A stretch of 64,000 nucleotides of DNA from Kaistia adipata DSM 17808 (GTDB taxonomy: Bacteria; Pseudomonadota; Alphaproteobacteria; Rhizobiales; Kaistiaceae), in assembly GCF_000423225.1 (NCBI RefSeq), contig NZ_KE383991.1:1064217-1128216 (forward strand). The letters run 5' to 3'. Position 1 is the stretch's first letter; each line of letters opens with the position of its first letter. A model generated the notes under the pieces. That model was not told the origin of the DNA. It did not search any database and saw only the letters and a program-made list of their open reading frames with translations. Below, piece after piece: positions 7,619 through 16,226 of this stretch. The position numbers were made by a program, and so were the translations under genes.

Positions 7619-9361
7619 TCAGTGGATTTCCGGCTCGGGCAACTTCTCCGTGCCTTCCAGGAAGTCGAAATCGCAGCCGAGATGGGCCTGGCGGATATGC
7701 GCGGCGAACAGCTTGTTGTAGCCGCGCGGATACTTGCGCGGCGGCGGCGTGAAGCTCGCGAGCCGGCGCGCGATCTCGACATCGTCGACATGCAGGTGGA
7801 TCGTGCGCGCCTCGACGTCGACCGAGATCAGGTCGCCGGTCTGGACGGCCCCGAGCGGGCCGCCGATATGCGATTCCGGCGAGACATGCAGGATGCAGGC
7901 GCCATAGCTGGTGCCGCTCATGCGCGCATCGGAAATGCGCAACATGTCGCGCACGCCTTCCTTGAGCAGCTTCTTCGGGATCGGCAGCATGCCCCATTCC
8001 GGCATGCCCGGCCCGCCGACGGGTCCGGCGTTCTGCAGCACCAGCACGGTATCGGCGGTGACGTCGAGATCGTCTCGCTCGATCATCGCCGACATCTCGT
8101 TGTAATCGCGGAACACCAGCGCCGGGCCGGTATGCTTCAGGAGGCGCGGCTCGGCCGCCGACGGCTTCATCACGCAGCCATCCGGCGCGAGGTTGCCGGT
8201 CAGGATCGCCGTGCCGACCTCGGCGGAAACCGGGTTGTCGAACGGGCGAATGACGTCGGTGTTGTAGTTGCGCGCCGTTTCGACGGCGTCGGCGAGCGTG
8301 CCGCGCACGGTGCGCGCGCTGAGATCCAGATGGTCGCGAAGTTCCGACCAGAGCGCCGGCAGGCCGCCGGCATAGAAGAAGTCCTCCATCAGCCACGCGC
8401 CGGTCGGGCGCAGATTGGCGAGGACGGGGATCGACCGGGCGACGCGGTCGAAATCGTCGAGCACGAGTGGGATGCCGGCGCGGCCGGCCATCGCGATCAG
8501 GTGCACCATGGCGTTGGTCGAGCCGGCCAGCGCCATGTGCACGACGAGCGCGTTCTCGAACGAAGAAGCGGTCAGGATGTCGCTCGGCTTCAGATCCTCG
8601 AAGATCATCTCGACGATGTGCCGTCCGCATTCCGCCGCCATGCGCGAATGGGCGGAATCGGGCGCCGGGATCGACGAGGCGCCCGGCAGCGACAGGCCAA
8701 GCGTCTCGGCGAGCGAGGTCATGGTCGAGGCGGTGCCCATCGTCATGCAGGTGCCGAAGGAGCGCGCGATGCCGGACTCCATGGCGCGCCACTCGTCGTC
8801 GCCGATATGGCCCGCCTCCTTCTCCGCCCAGTATTTCCAGACGTCGGAGCCGGAGCCGAGCACCTTGCCGGCGTAGTTGCCGCGCAGCATCGCGCCGGCC
8901 GGTAGGAAGATCGTCGGCAGGTCCATCGAGATGGCGCCCATGATCGTCGCCGGCGTGGTCTTGTCGCAGCCGCCGAGCAGCACGACGCCGTCGACCGGAT
9001 GCGAGCGGATCAGCTCCTCCACCTCCATGGCGAGGAAGTTGCGGTAGAGCATGGTCGTCGGCTTGACGAAGTTCTCGGCCAGCGACATCGCCGGCAGCTC
9101 GATCGGGAAGCCGCCCGCCTGCCAGACGCCGCGCTTCACTTCCTCGACGCGATGGCGGAAATGCGCGTGGCAGGGGTTGATGTCGGACCAGGTGTTGATG
9201 ATGCCGACGACCGGCTTGCCCATGAACTCCTCATAGGCGTAGCCCATCTGCAGGGTGCGCGAGCGATGGCCGAAGGAGCGCAGATCCGTGACACCGAACC
9301 AGCGCTGGCTGCGCAGCGAGGCGATCGAACGCCGGGACGATTTGGGGGCGGACGACGTCAT
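7619..9361 (-). CDS. IlvD/Edd-family dehydratase, L-arabinonate dehydratase type
   Basis: The 580-residue protein belongs to the iron-sulfur dihydroxyacid/sugar-acid dehydratases. Cluster-ligand cysteines stand in DINPCHAHF, LLGGCDKTTPA and FGTCMTMGTAS. The N-terminus RSQRWFGVTDLRSFGHRSR and the overall length match the L-arabinonate/D-xylonate dehydratase branch, which converts an aldonate to a 2-keto-3-deoxy-aldonate. The exact sugar acid cannot be fixed by eye. It is divergent from an FCD-type GntR regulator with only 95 bases between the starts, so that protein probably controls it. Confidence 0.85.
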   Translation of the reverse strand: MTSSAPKSSRRSIASLRSQRWFGVTDLRSFGHRSRTLQMGYAYEEFMGKPVVGIINTWSDINPCHAHFRHRVEEVKRGVWQAGGFPIELPAMSLAENFVKPTTMLYRNFLAMEVEELIRSHPVDGVVLLGGCDKTTPATIMGAISMDLPTIFLPAGAMLRGNYAGKVLGSGSDVWKYWAEKEAGHIGDDEWRAMESGIARSFGTCMTMGTASTMTSLAETLGLSLPGASSIPAPDSAHSRMAAECGRHIVEMIFEDLKPSDILTASSFENALVVHMALAGSTNAMVHLIAMAGRAGIPLVLDDFDRVARSIPVLANLRPTGAWLMEDFFYAGGLPALWSELRDHLDLSARTVRGTLADAVETARNYNTDVIRPFDNPVSAEVGTAILTGNLAPDGCVMKPSAAEPRLLKHTGPALVFRDYNEMSAMIERDDLDVTADTVLVLQNAGPVGGPGMPEWGMLPIPKKLLKEGVRDMLRISDARMSGTSYGACILHVSPESHIGGPLGAVQTGDLISVDVEARTIHLHVDDVEIARRLASFTPPPRKYPRGYNKLFAAHIRQAHLGCDFDFLEGTEKLPEPEIH

Positions 9362-9456
9362 CGGAACAGGTCCTTGGTCGGGGGCATTCGGAAATCCGGC
9401 CCCTTGAGGTTACGCTTGGAAGAATTGAGTCGGGCAAGGAAGATAGCGAGAGGCGC

Positions 9457-10173
9457 ATGGTCGATCTGCAACTGAAGCCGGCGCGCCGCGAAAAGCTCTC
9501 CGACATCCTCTACGGCCAGATCCTCGAGCAGATCGTCTCCGGCATTTTCGCGCCCGGCGACCGCCTGCCCTCCGAGAACGACATCTGCAAGGCGTTCGAG
9601 GTCTCGCGCCCCGTCGTGCGCGAGGCGCTGCAGCGGCTGCAGGTCGACGGCCTCGTCATCGCGCGCCAGGGCGCCGGCACCTTCGTCTCGCACAAGCCGC
9701 CGGGCGGCCTGCTGGAGACGACGCCGCCGCAGCAGGTCGCGAGCGTGCTGCGCGTCACCGAGGTCCGCATCGCCATCGAGACGGAATGCGCCCATCTCGC
9801 CGCGACGCGCCGCTCCGCCGGCCAGCTCGCCGAGATCGAGGCCCGGCAGGAGGCGTTCGAGGCCGCGCTGAACTCCGGCGCTGCCGGCCTCGAGGAGGAT
9901 TTCGCCTTCCACCTCGCCATCGCCGAGGCGACCGGCAACGAGGTGTTCCCGGCCGTGCTCGAAAGCCTGAAGGGACGGATCGAGGACTGGATGCGCAGCG
10001 CCCTCAGCATGACGCGCGTCGGCTCCGAGGAGCGGCGCCGCGCCCTGTTCTCGGAGCATCGCAACATCGTCGACGCGATCGCCCGCCAGCAACCCGACCA
10101 GGCCGCGCTCTACATGAAGTTCCATCTCGTCGAAGCCCGGCGCCGCCTCACCGATGCGCGCCGGGATCGGTGA
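9457..10173 (+). CDS. GntR-family regulator with FCD domain (FadR subfamily)
   Basis: The 238-residue protein has an N-terminal winged helix (GDRLPSENDICKAFEVSRPVVREAL) and an all-helical FCD effector domain (EDFAFHLAIAEATGNEVF, SEHRNIVDAIA, KFHLVEARRRL) with spaced Asp/His metal ligands. Such proteins usually sense sugar acids or other carboxylates. It is transcribed divergently from the sugar-acid dehydratase, its likely target. A CTTGTA…TACAAG inverted repeat lies right after its stop. Confidence 0.9.
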   Translation: MVDLQLKPARREKLSDILYGQILEQIVSGIFAPGDRLPSENDICKAFEVSRPVVREALQRLQVDGLVIARQGAGTFVSHKPPGGLLETTPPQQVASVLRVTEVRIAIETECAHLAATRRSAGQLAEIEARQEAFEAALNSGAAGLEEDFAFHLAIAEATGNEVFPAVLESLKGRIEDWMRSALSMTRVGSEERRRALFSEHRNIVDAIARQQPDQAALYMKFHLVEARRRLTDARRDR

Positions 10174-10177
10174 GGAA

Positions 10178-10198
10178 CTTGTAAACTTAAAATACAAG
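10178..10198. repeat. Inverted repeat CTTGTA-N9-TACAAG after the FCD regulator
   Basis: The arms are perfect 6-mers 9 bases apart in an A/T-rich island between two convergent genes. The arms resemble FCD-type GntR half-sites (TTGTA/TACAA), but the position downstream of both genes is odd for an operator. It could also be a weak transcription terminator. Confidence 0.4.
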
Positions 10199-10249
10199 AT
10201 ATCGCCTCCCCGACCCGCCCGTCAAACGCGCCGCGCGGGAACGGGCCGT

Positions 10250-11257
10250 TCAGACCTTCAGCATGCCGTCGATCGCCAGCTGGTCGATCGCCGCCAGCTC
10301 GTCGGCGGTGAAAGTCGCCTTCGCCAGGCTCGCCACGGCATCCTCGACCTGCGCCACCTTGGAGGCGCCGATCAGCGCCGAGGTCATGCGCGGATCGCGC
10401 AGCACCCAGGAAAGCGCCATCTGCGCCAGCGTCTGGCCACGCGCCCTGGCGATCTCGTTCAGGCCGCGCACGCGATCCAGGTTCTCGGCCGAGAGCGCGC
10501 TCTTGCGCAGCGCCTGCGAATGGGTGACGCGGCTGTCGGCCGGGATGCCGTCGAGATAGCGGTCCGACAGCACGCCCTGCTCCAGCGGCGAGAACATGAT
10601 GCAGCCCATCCCCTCGGTCTCCAGCGTGTCGAGCAGCTTGTCCTTCTCGGTCCAGCGATCGAGCATGGAATAGCGCGGCTGGTGGATGACGAGCGGCGTG
10701 CCGAGCGCGCGGGCGATCGCCGCCGCCTCGGCCGTCTTGGCCGACGAGTAGCTGGAAATGCCGACATAGAGCGCCTTGCCCTGGCGCACGATGGAATCGA
10801 GCGCGCCGATCGTCTCCTCCAGCGGTGTCTCCGGATCGAAGCGGTGCGAATAGAAGATGTCGACATAGTCGAGCTTCGTCCGCTTCAGGCTCTGCTCGAG
10901 GCTGGCGATCAGATATTTGCGGCTGCCCCATTCGCCATAGGGCCCCGGCCACATCAGATAGCCGGCCTTGGACGAGATGATCATCTCGTCGCGATAGGGC
11001 TTGAAATCGCCCGTCGTCATCGTGCCGAAGAATTCTTCCGCCGCGCCGGGCGGCGGGCCGTAATTGTTGGCGAGGTCGAAATGGGTGATGCCGAGGTCGA
11101 AGGCGCGATGGCACATCGCCCGCATCGTCTCGACCTTGCCGTCATATCCGAAATTGTGCCAAAGGCCGAGCGAGATGGCCGGCAGCTTCAGGCCCGTGCG
11201 GCCGACACGGTTGTACTTCATCGCGTCATAGCGATCGGTGGCGGCGACATAGACCAT
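10250..11257 (-). CDS. Aldo/keto reductase, YghZ/GprA type (L-glyceraldehyde 3-phosphate reductase)
   Basis: The 335-residue protein starts MVYVAATDRYDAMKYNRVGRTG, matching E. coli YghZ from its first residues, which fixes the ATG at 11257. Conserved blocks include LGLWHNFGYDG, THFDLANNYGPPPG (AKR Asp and Tyr), SSKAGYLMWPGPYG (Lys), IFYSHRFD (His) and the NADP-binding LIGASKVAQVED. E. coli YghZ reduces L-glyceraldehyde 3-phosphate and other aldehydes with NADPH. Here it may detoxify an aldehyde from sugar-acid cleavage; that is inference from neighbours. Confidence 0.88.
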   Translation of the reverse strand: MVYVAATDRYDAMKYNRVGRTGLKLPAISLGLWHNFGYDGKVETMRAMCHRAFDLGITHFDLANNYGPPPGAAEEFFGTMTTGDFKPYRDEMIISSKAGYLMWPGPYGEWGSRKYLIASLEQSLKRTKLDYVDIFYSHRFDPETPLEETIGALDSIVRQGKALYVGISSYSSAKTAEAAAIARALGTPLVIHQPRYSMLDRWTEKDKLLDTLETEGMGCIMFSPLEQGVLSDRYLDGIPADSRVTHSQALRKSALSAENLDRVRGLNEIARARGQTLAQMALSWVLRDPRMTSALIGASKVAQVEDAVASLAKATFTADELAAIDQLAIDGMLKV

Positions 11258-11515
11258 GGCGGTTCCTGGCTGCTTGGGGCGACGGGAGTCCGGACCGGGG
11301 ATAGGGCCGCGTCGAACCCGAAAAATCGTCAAATGATGTGACAATTCTGAGCCCATGCGGCATGCTCGTCAAGCGCGGGCGCCGGCATTCGCAGCGAGCG
11401 CACCGGCCTGCCCGCCTGCCCCTTCATCCGAGCTTCGCCTTGCGCCTTCGTTGGGGCGCCGCGAGGTTCGCGAACCAACACTGCCGGCGGATGCTCCGCC
11501 GATCGGGAGGAAACC

Positions 11516-12283
11516 ATGAGCACCAAGCTCTTCGACCTGACGGGCCGTGTCGCCCTCGTCACCGGCTCCAGCCGCGGCATCGGCCTCGCCATCGCGCGCG
11601 GGCTCGCCGAGGCCGGCGCGACCGTCGTGCTGAACGGCCGCGACGCCGGCACGCTGGAAACCGCCGTGTCCGGATTGCGCGCCGACGGCCTCAACGCGTC
11701 GGCTTCCGCGTTCGACGTCTGCGACGTCGAGGCGGTGGCGAAGGCGGTCGACGCGATCGAGCGCGACATCGGCCCGGTCGACATCCTGGTCAACAATGCC
11801 GGCACGCAGAAGCGCCTGCCGCTGGAGGAGTTCACGCTCGAGCAGTGGCGCGAGGTGCTGGCGACCAATGTCGACGCCGCCTTCGTCGTCGGCCAGGCCG
11901 TCGCGCGACACATGATCCCCCGCAAGCGCGGCAAGATCATCAACATCTGCTCGGTGACCAGCGAGCTCGGCCGCGCGACGATCACGCCCTATTCGACCTC
12001 GAAGGGTGCGATCAAGATGATGACCAAGAGCATGTGCGCCGAATGGGCGAAGCACGGCCTGAACATCAACGGCATCGGTCCCGGCTGGTTCAAGACCGAG
12101 CTCAACAAGGCGCTGGTCGAGAACCCCGACTTCCACGTCTGGCTGGCGCAGCGCGCGCCGATGGGCCGCTGGGGCGACACGCCGGAACTTGCCGGCGCCG
12201 CGATCTTCCTCGCCTCCGACGCGTCGAGCTACGTCAACGGCCACATCCTCTATGTCGACGGCGGCGTGACCGCGGTCGTCTGA
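11516..12283 (+). CDS. SDR oxidoreductase, gluconate 5-dehydrogenase type (IdnO/Gno-like)
   Basis: A classical short-chain dehydrogenase of 255 residues. It shows the cofactor loop TGSSRGIGLA at residue 17, DILVNNAGTQKR, catalytic Ser near SVTSELG, and YSTSKGAIK with Tyr and Lys. The C-terminus ends YVNGHILYVDGGVT. Ribosome site GGGAGGAAACC precedes the ATG. The protein is a clear paralogue of the SDR at 20239 in the idonate cluster, with the same N-terminal LFDL(T/S)GR opening and C-terminal block. Family members interconvert 5-keto-D-gluconate and D-gluconate or oxidise related sugar acids. The substrate of this copy is not shown. Confidence 0.85.
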   Translation: MSTKLFDLTGRVALVTGSSRGIGLAIARGLAEAGATVVLNGRDAGTLETAVSGLRADGLNASASAFDVCDVEAVAKAVDAIERDIGPVDILVNNAGTQKRLPLEEFTLEQWREVLATNVDAAFVVGQAVARHMIPRKRGKIINICSVTSELGRATITPYSTSKGAIKMMTKSMCAEWAKHGLNINGIGPGWFKTELNKALVENPDFHVWLAQRAPMGRWGDTPELAGAAIFLASDASSYVNGHILYVDGGVTAVV

Positions 12284-12344
12284 GGCGATCTTCGCTGCCC
12301 ACGACCTTACGACGGAACCCTCACGGAGCGCTTCACGACGATCG

Positions 12345-12693
12345 TCATGCAGCGCTCCGTGCCCAACCTCCTGAGTGTCTGGCCCGTAATTGGACAAGGC
12401 CCGCCACGCCGCCTTCCCTTCACCTCTCCCTGAGGGAGAGGTCGGAGCGAAGCTCCGGTGAGGGTTTAGGAAACCATCCGGTGAGGCCGTAAACCCTCAC
12501 CCGCCGGCCTTCGGCCGTCGACCTCTCCCTCAGGGAGAGGTGAAAGTAGAGTGTCCCCTGCATTTCGGGCCAGACACTGAGGAGGCTTGCGCGAGCCAAG
12601 CCGTCTCGAAGGACGCACCGCTTCTGGGCTGCAGCCGGGGACCGCTCTGCGTGCTTCGAGACGGCCCTTCGGGCCTCCTCAGCATGTTGAGGA
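12345..12693. repeat. Intergenic repeat, copy 1 (interrupted by a 201-bp insertion)
   Basis: Bases 12345-12375 and 12577-12693 together match the intergenic repeat at 34660-34806. Shared stretches include TCATGCAGCGCTC, CTGAGGAGGCTTGCG, CAAGCCGTCTCGAAGGACGC, CGTGCTTCGAGACG and CTCCTCAGCATGTTGAG. In this copy the match is broken after CTGAG by the element at 12376-12576 and resumes with a second CTGAG. The flanks contain no gene. Confidence 0.8.
12376..12576. mobile_element. MITE-like non-coding element with terminal inverted repeats and a 5-bp target duplication
   Basis: The 201-bp insert begins TGTCTGGCCCG and ends with the exact inverse CGGGCCAGACA. It is bracketed by direct CTGAG repeats (12371-12375 and 12577-12581), while the uninterrupted copy at 34660 has a single CTGAG at that point. 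Inside are two inverted copies of CACCTCTCCCTGAGGGAGAG (about 12421 and 12522) and of GTGAGGGTTTA/TAAACCCTCAC, so the whole can fold into one long hairpin. No open frame fits. A non-autonomous element moved by a transposase elsewhere is the natural reading; the IS family is not identified. Confidence 0.7.
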
Positions 12694-12749
12694 CACGTCG
12701 TCCAGCGGCACCGGCAGGATCTCAGTGCCCCTACCGTCCGGCGCCGACC

Positions 12750-14387
12750 TCACCCCTCGTAGCGGGCCTCCATCAGGTCGAGCTCCCGCACCAGCTTGCG
12801 CGCCGTCTCGCTGCCGATCTTGCGACCGCGCAGGAGCTTGAAGATGGTGATCCGCTCCGCCTTGAGCGCCGCGATCACCATGCGGGATTCGATCGCCTCG
12901 ACCTGACGGGCCAGGGCGACTTCCTCGTCAGCGCGGGAACCGACGTCGATGCGCGTGCGATAATGGTCCATCACCCTCGCCGCGGCGGCGACGTAGATGT
13001 CGGCGTCCGGCCGCCCCTCGGCGAGATCGTGCTGGACCCGCTCGATCTCGGCGATGGCGGCTTCGGCGGCGGCGATCCGGGCCCGGTCCTCCTCGGCCTG
13101 GTGCGACGGCTCGGGCGGCACGCCAAGCCCGTTCAACAGCAGCGGCAGGCCGATGCTGGCGGCAACGAGCGACAGGATGATCACCCCCATGGCGAGGAAG
13201 ATCGCGAGGTCGCGCGCCGGGAACGGCGTGCCGTCGGCGAGGAAGAGCGGCAAGGTCAGCACGCCGGCGAGCGTGATGGCGCCGCGCACGCCGGCGAGCG
13301 ACATCGCCGCCAGCATCCGCCAGCTCGGCCGAGAGATCGAGACGCCCCGCCGTCGCGCCCGGAACAGGCTGAGATCGAGCGCGATCCAGACCCAGGCGAA
13401 ACGCACCGCGGCGAGCGCGAAATTGATGGCGAGCACGTAGATCAGCAGCCAGCCCGGCTCATGATGGCCGGTCATGCGCACCGTCTCGACGGCGCTGCGC
13501 AGGATACCGGGCAGCTGCTCGCCGAGCAGCACGAAGATGGTGCCGTTGGCCGCGAACTGGATCATGTCCCAGACATTGTTGCGGCGGACGCGCGTCGTCG
13601 CCAGCGCCTGGCCGGATGCCTCGCCGAAGCTCATGGTCACGCCGGCCGCGACGGCGGCGAGAATGCCCGAACACTCCAGATGCTCGGCCAGCAGATAGGC
13701 CGCGAAGGGGGTCAGGACGCTGATCAGGATCTGTGAGGCGCTCTCCTCGCCATAGTGGCGGGCGATCCAGTTCTTGGCCGTGTTGATGCTCCAGGTGACG
13801 ACGAAGCCGACGCCCAGGCCGCCGGCCGCCACCCAGACGAAATCGAGCATCGCCTCGGAGAGCGAGAACGTCCCGGTCAGCGCGGCGGCAACCGCGAAGC
13901 GCAGGCAGACGAGGCCGGAAGCGTCATTGAGCAGCGCCTCGCCCTCGAGGATGTGCATCATCCGCTTCGGGATCGGCACGCGCGCGGCAATGGCGGAGAC
14001 GGCGATCGGATCGGTCGGCGAGACCACCGCGGCGAGCGCGAAGGCGACGGCGAGCGGCATGGCCGGGATCAGCAGGTTGATGAAGAGCCCGACGCCGAGC
14101 ACGGTGATGACGACGAGGCCGAGCGCCAGCGCGAGAATCGTCTTCCGGTCCCGCATCAGCCCCTCTTTCGGGATCCGCCAGCCATCGAGGAACAGGAGCG
14201 GCGGCAGGAAGAGCAGGAAGAATATCTCGGGATTGAGCGTCACGCGGAAATCCGCGATCAGACCGATCGCCCCGCCGATGGCGATCTGCAGCAGCGGGCG
14301 CGGAATCGGCAGCGGCAGCATGCGGGAGAGGAAGCTGCTCAGCACGACGGCGAGCAGGAGGATGAGAACGATGGCAATCGTGTCCAC
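12750..14387 (-). CDS. Na+/H+ antiporter, CPA1 family
   Basis: The 545-residue protein has about twelve membrane helices followed by a long charged C-terminal tail (residues about 410-545, Glu/Arg-rich). CPA1 signature segments are present: FLLFLPPLLFLDGW, AAVVSPTDPIAVSAIA and GEALLNDASGLVC with the transport Asp, and GVRGAITLAGVL. Such proteins exchange Na+ or K+ for protons across the inner membrane and help with pH and salt tolerance. It stands alone on the minus strand. Confidence 0.88.
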   Translation of the reverse strand: MDTIAIVLILLLAVVLSSFLSRMLPLPIPRPLLQIAIGGAIGLIADFRVTLNPEIFFLLFLPPLLFLDGWRIPKEGLMRDRKTILALALGLVVITVLGVGLFINLLIPAMPLAVAFALAAVVSPTDPIAVSAIAARVPIPKRMMHILEGEALLNDASGLVCLRFAVAAALTGTFSLSEAMLDFVWVAAGGLGVGFVVTWSINTAKNWIARHYGEESASQILISVLTPFAAYLLAEHLECSGILAAVAAGVTMSFGEASGQALATTRVRRNNVWDMIQFAANGTIFVLLGEQLPGILRSAVETVRMTGHHEPGWLLIYVLAINFALAAVRFAWVWIALDLSLFRARRRGVSISRPSWRMLAAMSLAGVRGAITLAGVLTLPLFLADGTPFPARDLAIFLAMGVIILSLVAASIGLPLLLNGLGVPPEPSHQAEEDRARIAAAEAAIAEIERVQHDLAEGRPDADIYVAAAARVMDHYRTRIDVGSRADEEVALARQVEAIESRMVIAALKAERITIFKLLRGRKIGSETARKLVRELDLMEARYEG

Positions 14388-14591
14388 TTGCCGGGAATCC
14401 TGTACGGGCTTGTGGCGGACCAGTGGTGGCCGAGGGAGGCGCTTAGAAGACTGAGGCAGTTCGACTTTTTCGCGACGATCCCGGCGTCTCCGGCGAAGCG
14501 CAGCGAATTATTTCGCCCGCGGCGCCAATTTTTTGCGGCGGACGCCCTGACGCAGGGGCATAGTCGGCCGCTTCGAAGCAAGGAGGCTTCC

Positions 14592-14975
14592 ATGCTCTAT
14601 GCGATCATCTGCTACCACGACGAGAAGGTCGTCGGCAGCTGGACGAAGGAGGAGGACGACGCCGTCATGGCGCGCCTGCACAAGGTGCATGATCGGCTCG
14701 CCCGCAACGGACAGCTCGGCCCCACGGCGCGCCTGAGCCCGACCCGGACCGCCACGACCTACCTGAAGGACCAGGGCCGGGTCATCGACGGCCCCTATGC
14801 CGAGATCAAGGAACAGCTGCTCGGCTTCTACACCGTCGACGTCGCCGATCGCGACGAAGCGCTGCAGATCGCGCGTGACCTGACCGAGGCCAATCCCGGC
14901 GGCGCCTATGAACTGCGGCCGATCTCGCTGTTCCTGCCGGGGGACCTCGCGCCCGCCACGGCTGAGACGGCCTGA
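14592..14975 (+). CDS. YCII-domain protein
   Basis: The 127-residue protein has the YCII/DGPF plan: a short beta start MLYAIICYH, KVHDRLARNGQLGP, LKDQGRVIDGPYAEIKEQLLGFYTVDV with the conserved DGP(Y/F) block, and AYELRPISLF at the end. The biochemical role is unsettled; members often sit next to ECF sigma factors, which I do not see here. AAGGAGGC lies six to eight bases before the ATG at 14592, so the longer upstream frame is not used. Likely in one transcript with the next gene 29 bases on. Confidence 0.8.
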   Translation: MLYAIICYHDEKVVGSWTKEEDDAVMARLHKVHDRLARNGQLGPTARLSPTRTATTYLKDQGRVIDGPYAEIKEQLLGFYTVDVADRDEALQIARDLTEANPGGAYELRPISLFLPGDLAPATAETA

Positions 14976-15004
14976 CCGCCCGCCCCCCGGAACGGAGCCA
15001 CCCG

Positions 15005-15403
15005 ATGACGACCGACTGGAACCAGATCCGCGCCATGATGAACGCGGCGATCGACGCCTGCGAGCGGATCGAGGCGACCGGCTTCGCGCCGGCCGATCGC
15101 GACGCGGCCATCACCGTGAACGGCCAGCCGGTCAGCGCCGGCGACATCCTGGCGAGCGCCTGGACCTATCCGGAGAACCTGCGCTACGCGATCCTCCGCG
15201 CCCGGCACGACGCCGGCGCGGACCTCGCCTACCGGCCGGAGACGGCGCGCATCCTGATCGCCATGGCGGAGGCCGCCGCCGAGCTGATCGGCGCGGGCGC
15301 GTCGCGCCCGGCCGAGCAGGAAGTCGACGGCATGATCGACTGGTTCCGCGACCATGCCGCGCCCGGCTTCGAGCGCGCGATTGCCGCCCGGCGCGAGGCC
15401 TAG
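15005..15403 (+). CDS. Conserved hypothetical protein, helical, downstream of YCII gene
   Basis: A 132-residue protein of unknown function with no signal peptide or membrane segment. It looks mostly alpha-helical (IRAMMNAAIDACERI; ARILIAMAEAAAELI). A short segment NGQPVSAGDILASAWTYPENLRYAIL and a closing MIDWFRDHAAPGFERAIAARREA are the most distinctive parts. It follows the YCII gene by 29 bases and was probably acquired or kept as a pair with it. Confidence 0.7.
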   Translation: MTTDWNQIRAMMNAAIDACERIEATGFAPADRDAAITVNGQPVSAGDILASAWTYPENLRYAILRARHDAGADLAYRPETARILIAMAEAAAELIGAGASRPAEQEVDGMIDWFRDHAAPGFERAIAARREA

Positions 15404-15466
15404 AGCGTTTTCAAGCGAAGTGGATGCCGGTTCGCGCGAAGAAAACGCGACAAAGCAAGGAAGCCT
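15402..15466. repeat. Rhizobiales-type intergenic repeat, copy A
   Basis: The stretch holds AGAGCGTTTTCAAGCGAAG, TGGATGCCGGTTCGCG and GAAGAAAACGCGACAAA. The reverse complement of 25025-25092 reads nearly the same (AGCGAAGTGGATACCGGTTC and onward). The two copies sit in unrelated intergenic spots, so this is a dispersed repeat family and not part of a gene. Confidence 0.75.
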
Positions 15467-16226
15467 AGTTCTTCAGGCGATAGCCCGTCCTGAAGATCCA
15501 GGTGACGATGGCAAGGCAGATGAAGAGAAACACCAGCGTCATCGACAGGCTGATGCCGATGTTCACATCCGCCGTGCCGAAAAAGCTCCAGCGGAAGCCG
15601 CTGACCAGGTAGACGACCGGGTTGAACAGCGCGACCGTCTGCCAGACCGGCGGCAGCATGTTGATCGAGTAGAAGCTGCCGCCCAGGAAGGTCAGCGGCG
15701 TCACGATCAACAGTGGCACCAGCTGCAGCTTCTCGAAGCCGTCGGCCCAGATCCCGATGATGAAGCCGAACAGGCTGAAGGTGACGGCGGTCAGCACGAG
15801 GAAGAGCAGCATCCAGACCGGATGCTGGATCTCGATCTCGACGAACAACCCGGCGGTCGCCAGGATGATCAGCGCCAGGATGATCGACTTGGTCGCCGCC
15901 GCGCCGACATAGCCGGTGACGATCTCGACGGGCGAGACCGGCGCCGACAGCACCTCGTAGATCGTGCCGGTGAATTTCGGGAAATAGATCGCGAAGGAAG
16001 CGTTCGAGATGCTCTGCGTCAGGAGCGTCAGCATGATCAGGCCCGGCACGATGAACGAGCCGTAGCTGACGCCGTCGATCTCCTGCATGCGCGAGCCGAT
16101 CGCCGCGCCGAAGACGATGAAATAGAGCGAGGTGGACAGGACCGGCGCGACGATGCTCTGCAGCAGCGTGCGGCCGGTGCGCGCCATCTCGAAGAGATAG
16201 ATCGCGCGGATGGCGTGGATGTTCAT
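15465..16226 (-). CDS. ABC-2 type transporter permease (YadH-like)
   Basis: The 253-residue inner-membrane protein has six hydrophobic segments and the ABC-2 hallmarks: an N-terminal [19 protein letters not shown], a conserved [16 protein letters not shown] and a closing [14 protein letters not shown] with the last membrane helix after it. It pairs with the ATPase encoded just upstream on the same strand (4-bp overlap). The closest type is E. coli YadH. Substrate unknown. Confidence 0.88.
   Translation of the reverse strand: MNIHAIRAIYLFEMARTGRTLLQSIVAPVLSTSLYFIVFGAAIGSRMQEIDGVSYGSFIVPGLIMLTLLTQSISNASFAIYFPKFTGTIYEVLSAPVSPVEIVTGYVGAAATKSIILALIILATAGLFVEIEIQHPVWMLLFLVLTAVTFSLFGFIIGIWADGFEKLQLVPLLIVTPLTFLGGSFYSINMLPPVWQTVALFNPVVYLVSGFRWSFFGTADVNIGISLSMTLVFLFICLAIVTWIFRTGYRLKN

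Noticed and set aside
12376-12576. The nested palindromes as a simple transcription terminator of the SDR gene
   Set aside because: Terminal repeats and a 5-bp duplication, with an empty copy at 34660, are better explained by insertion of a mobile element. It may still act as a terminator.
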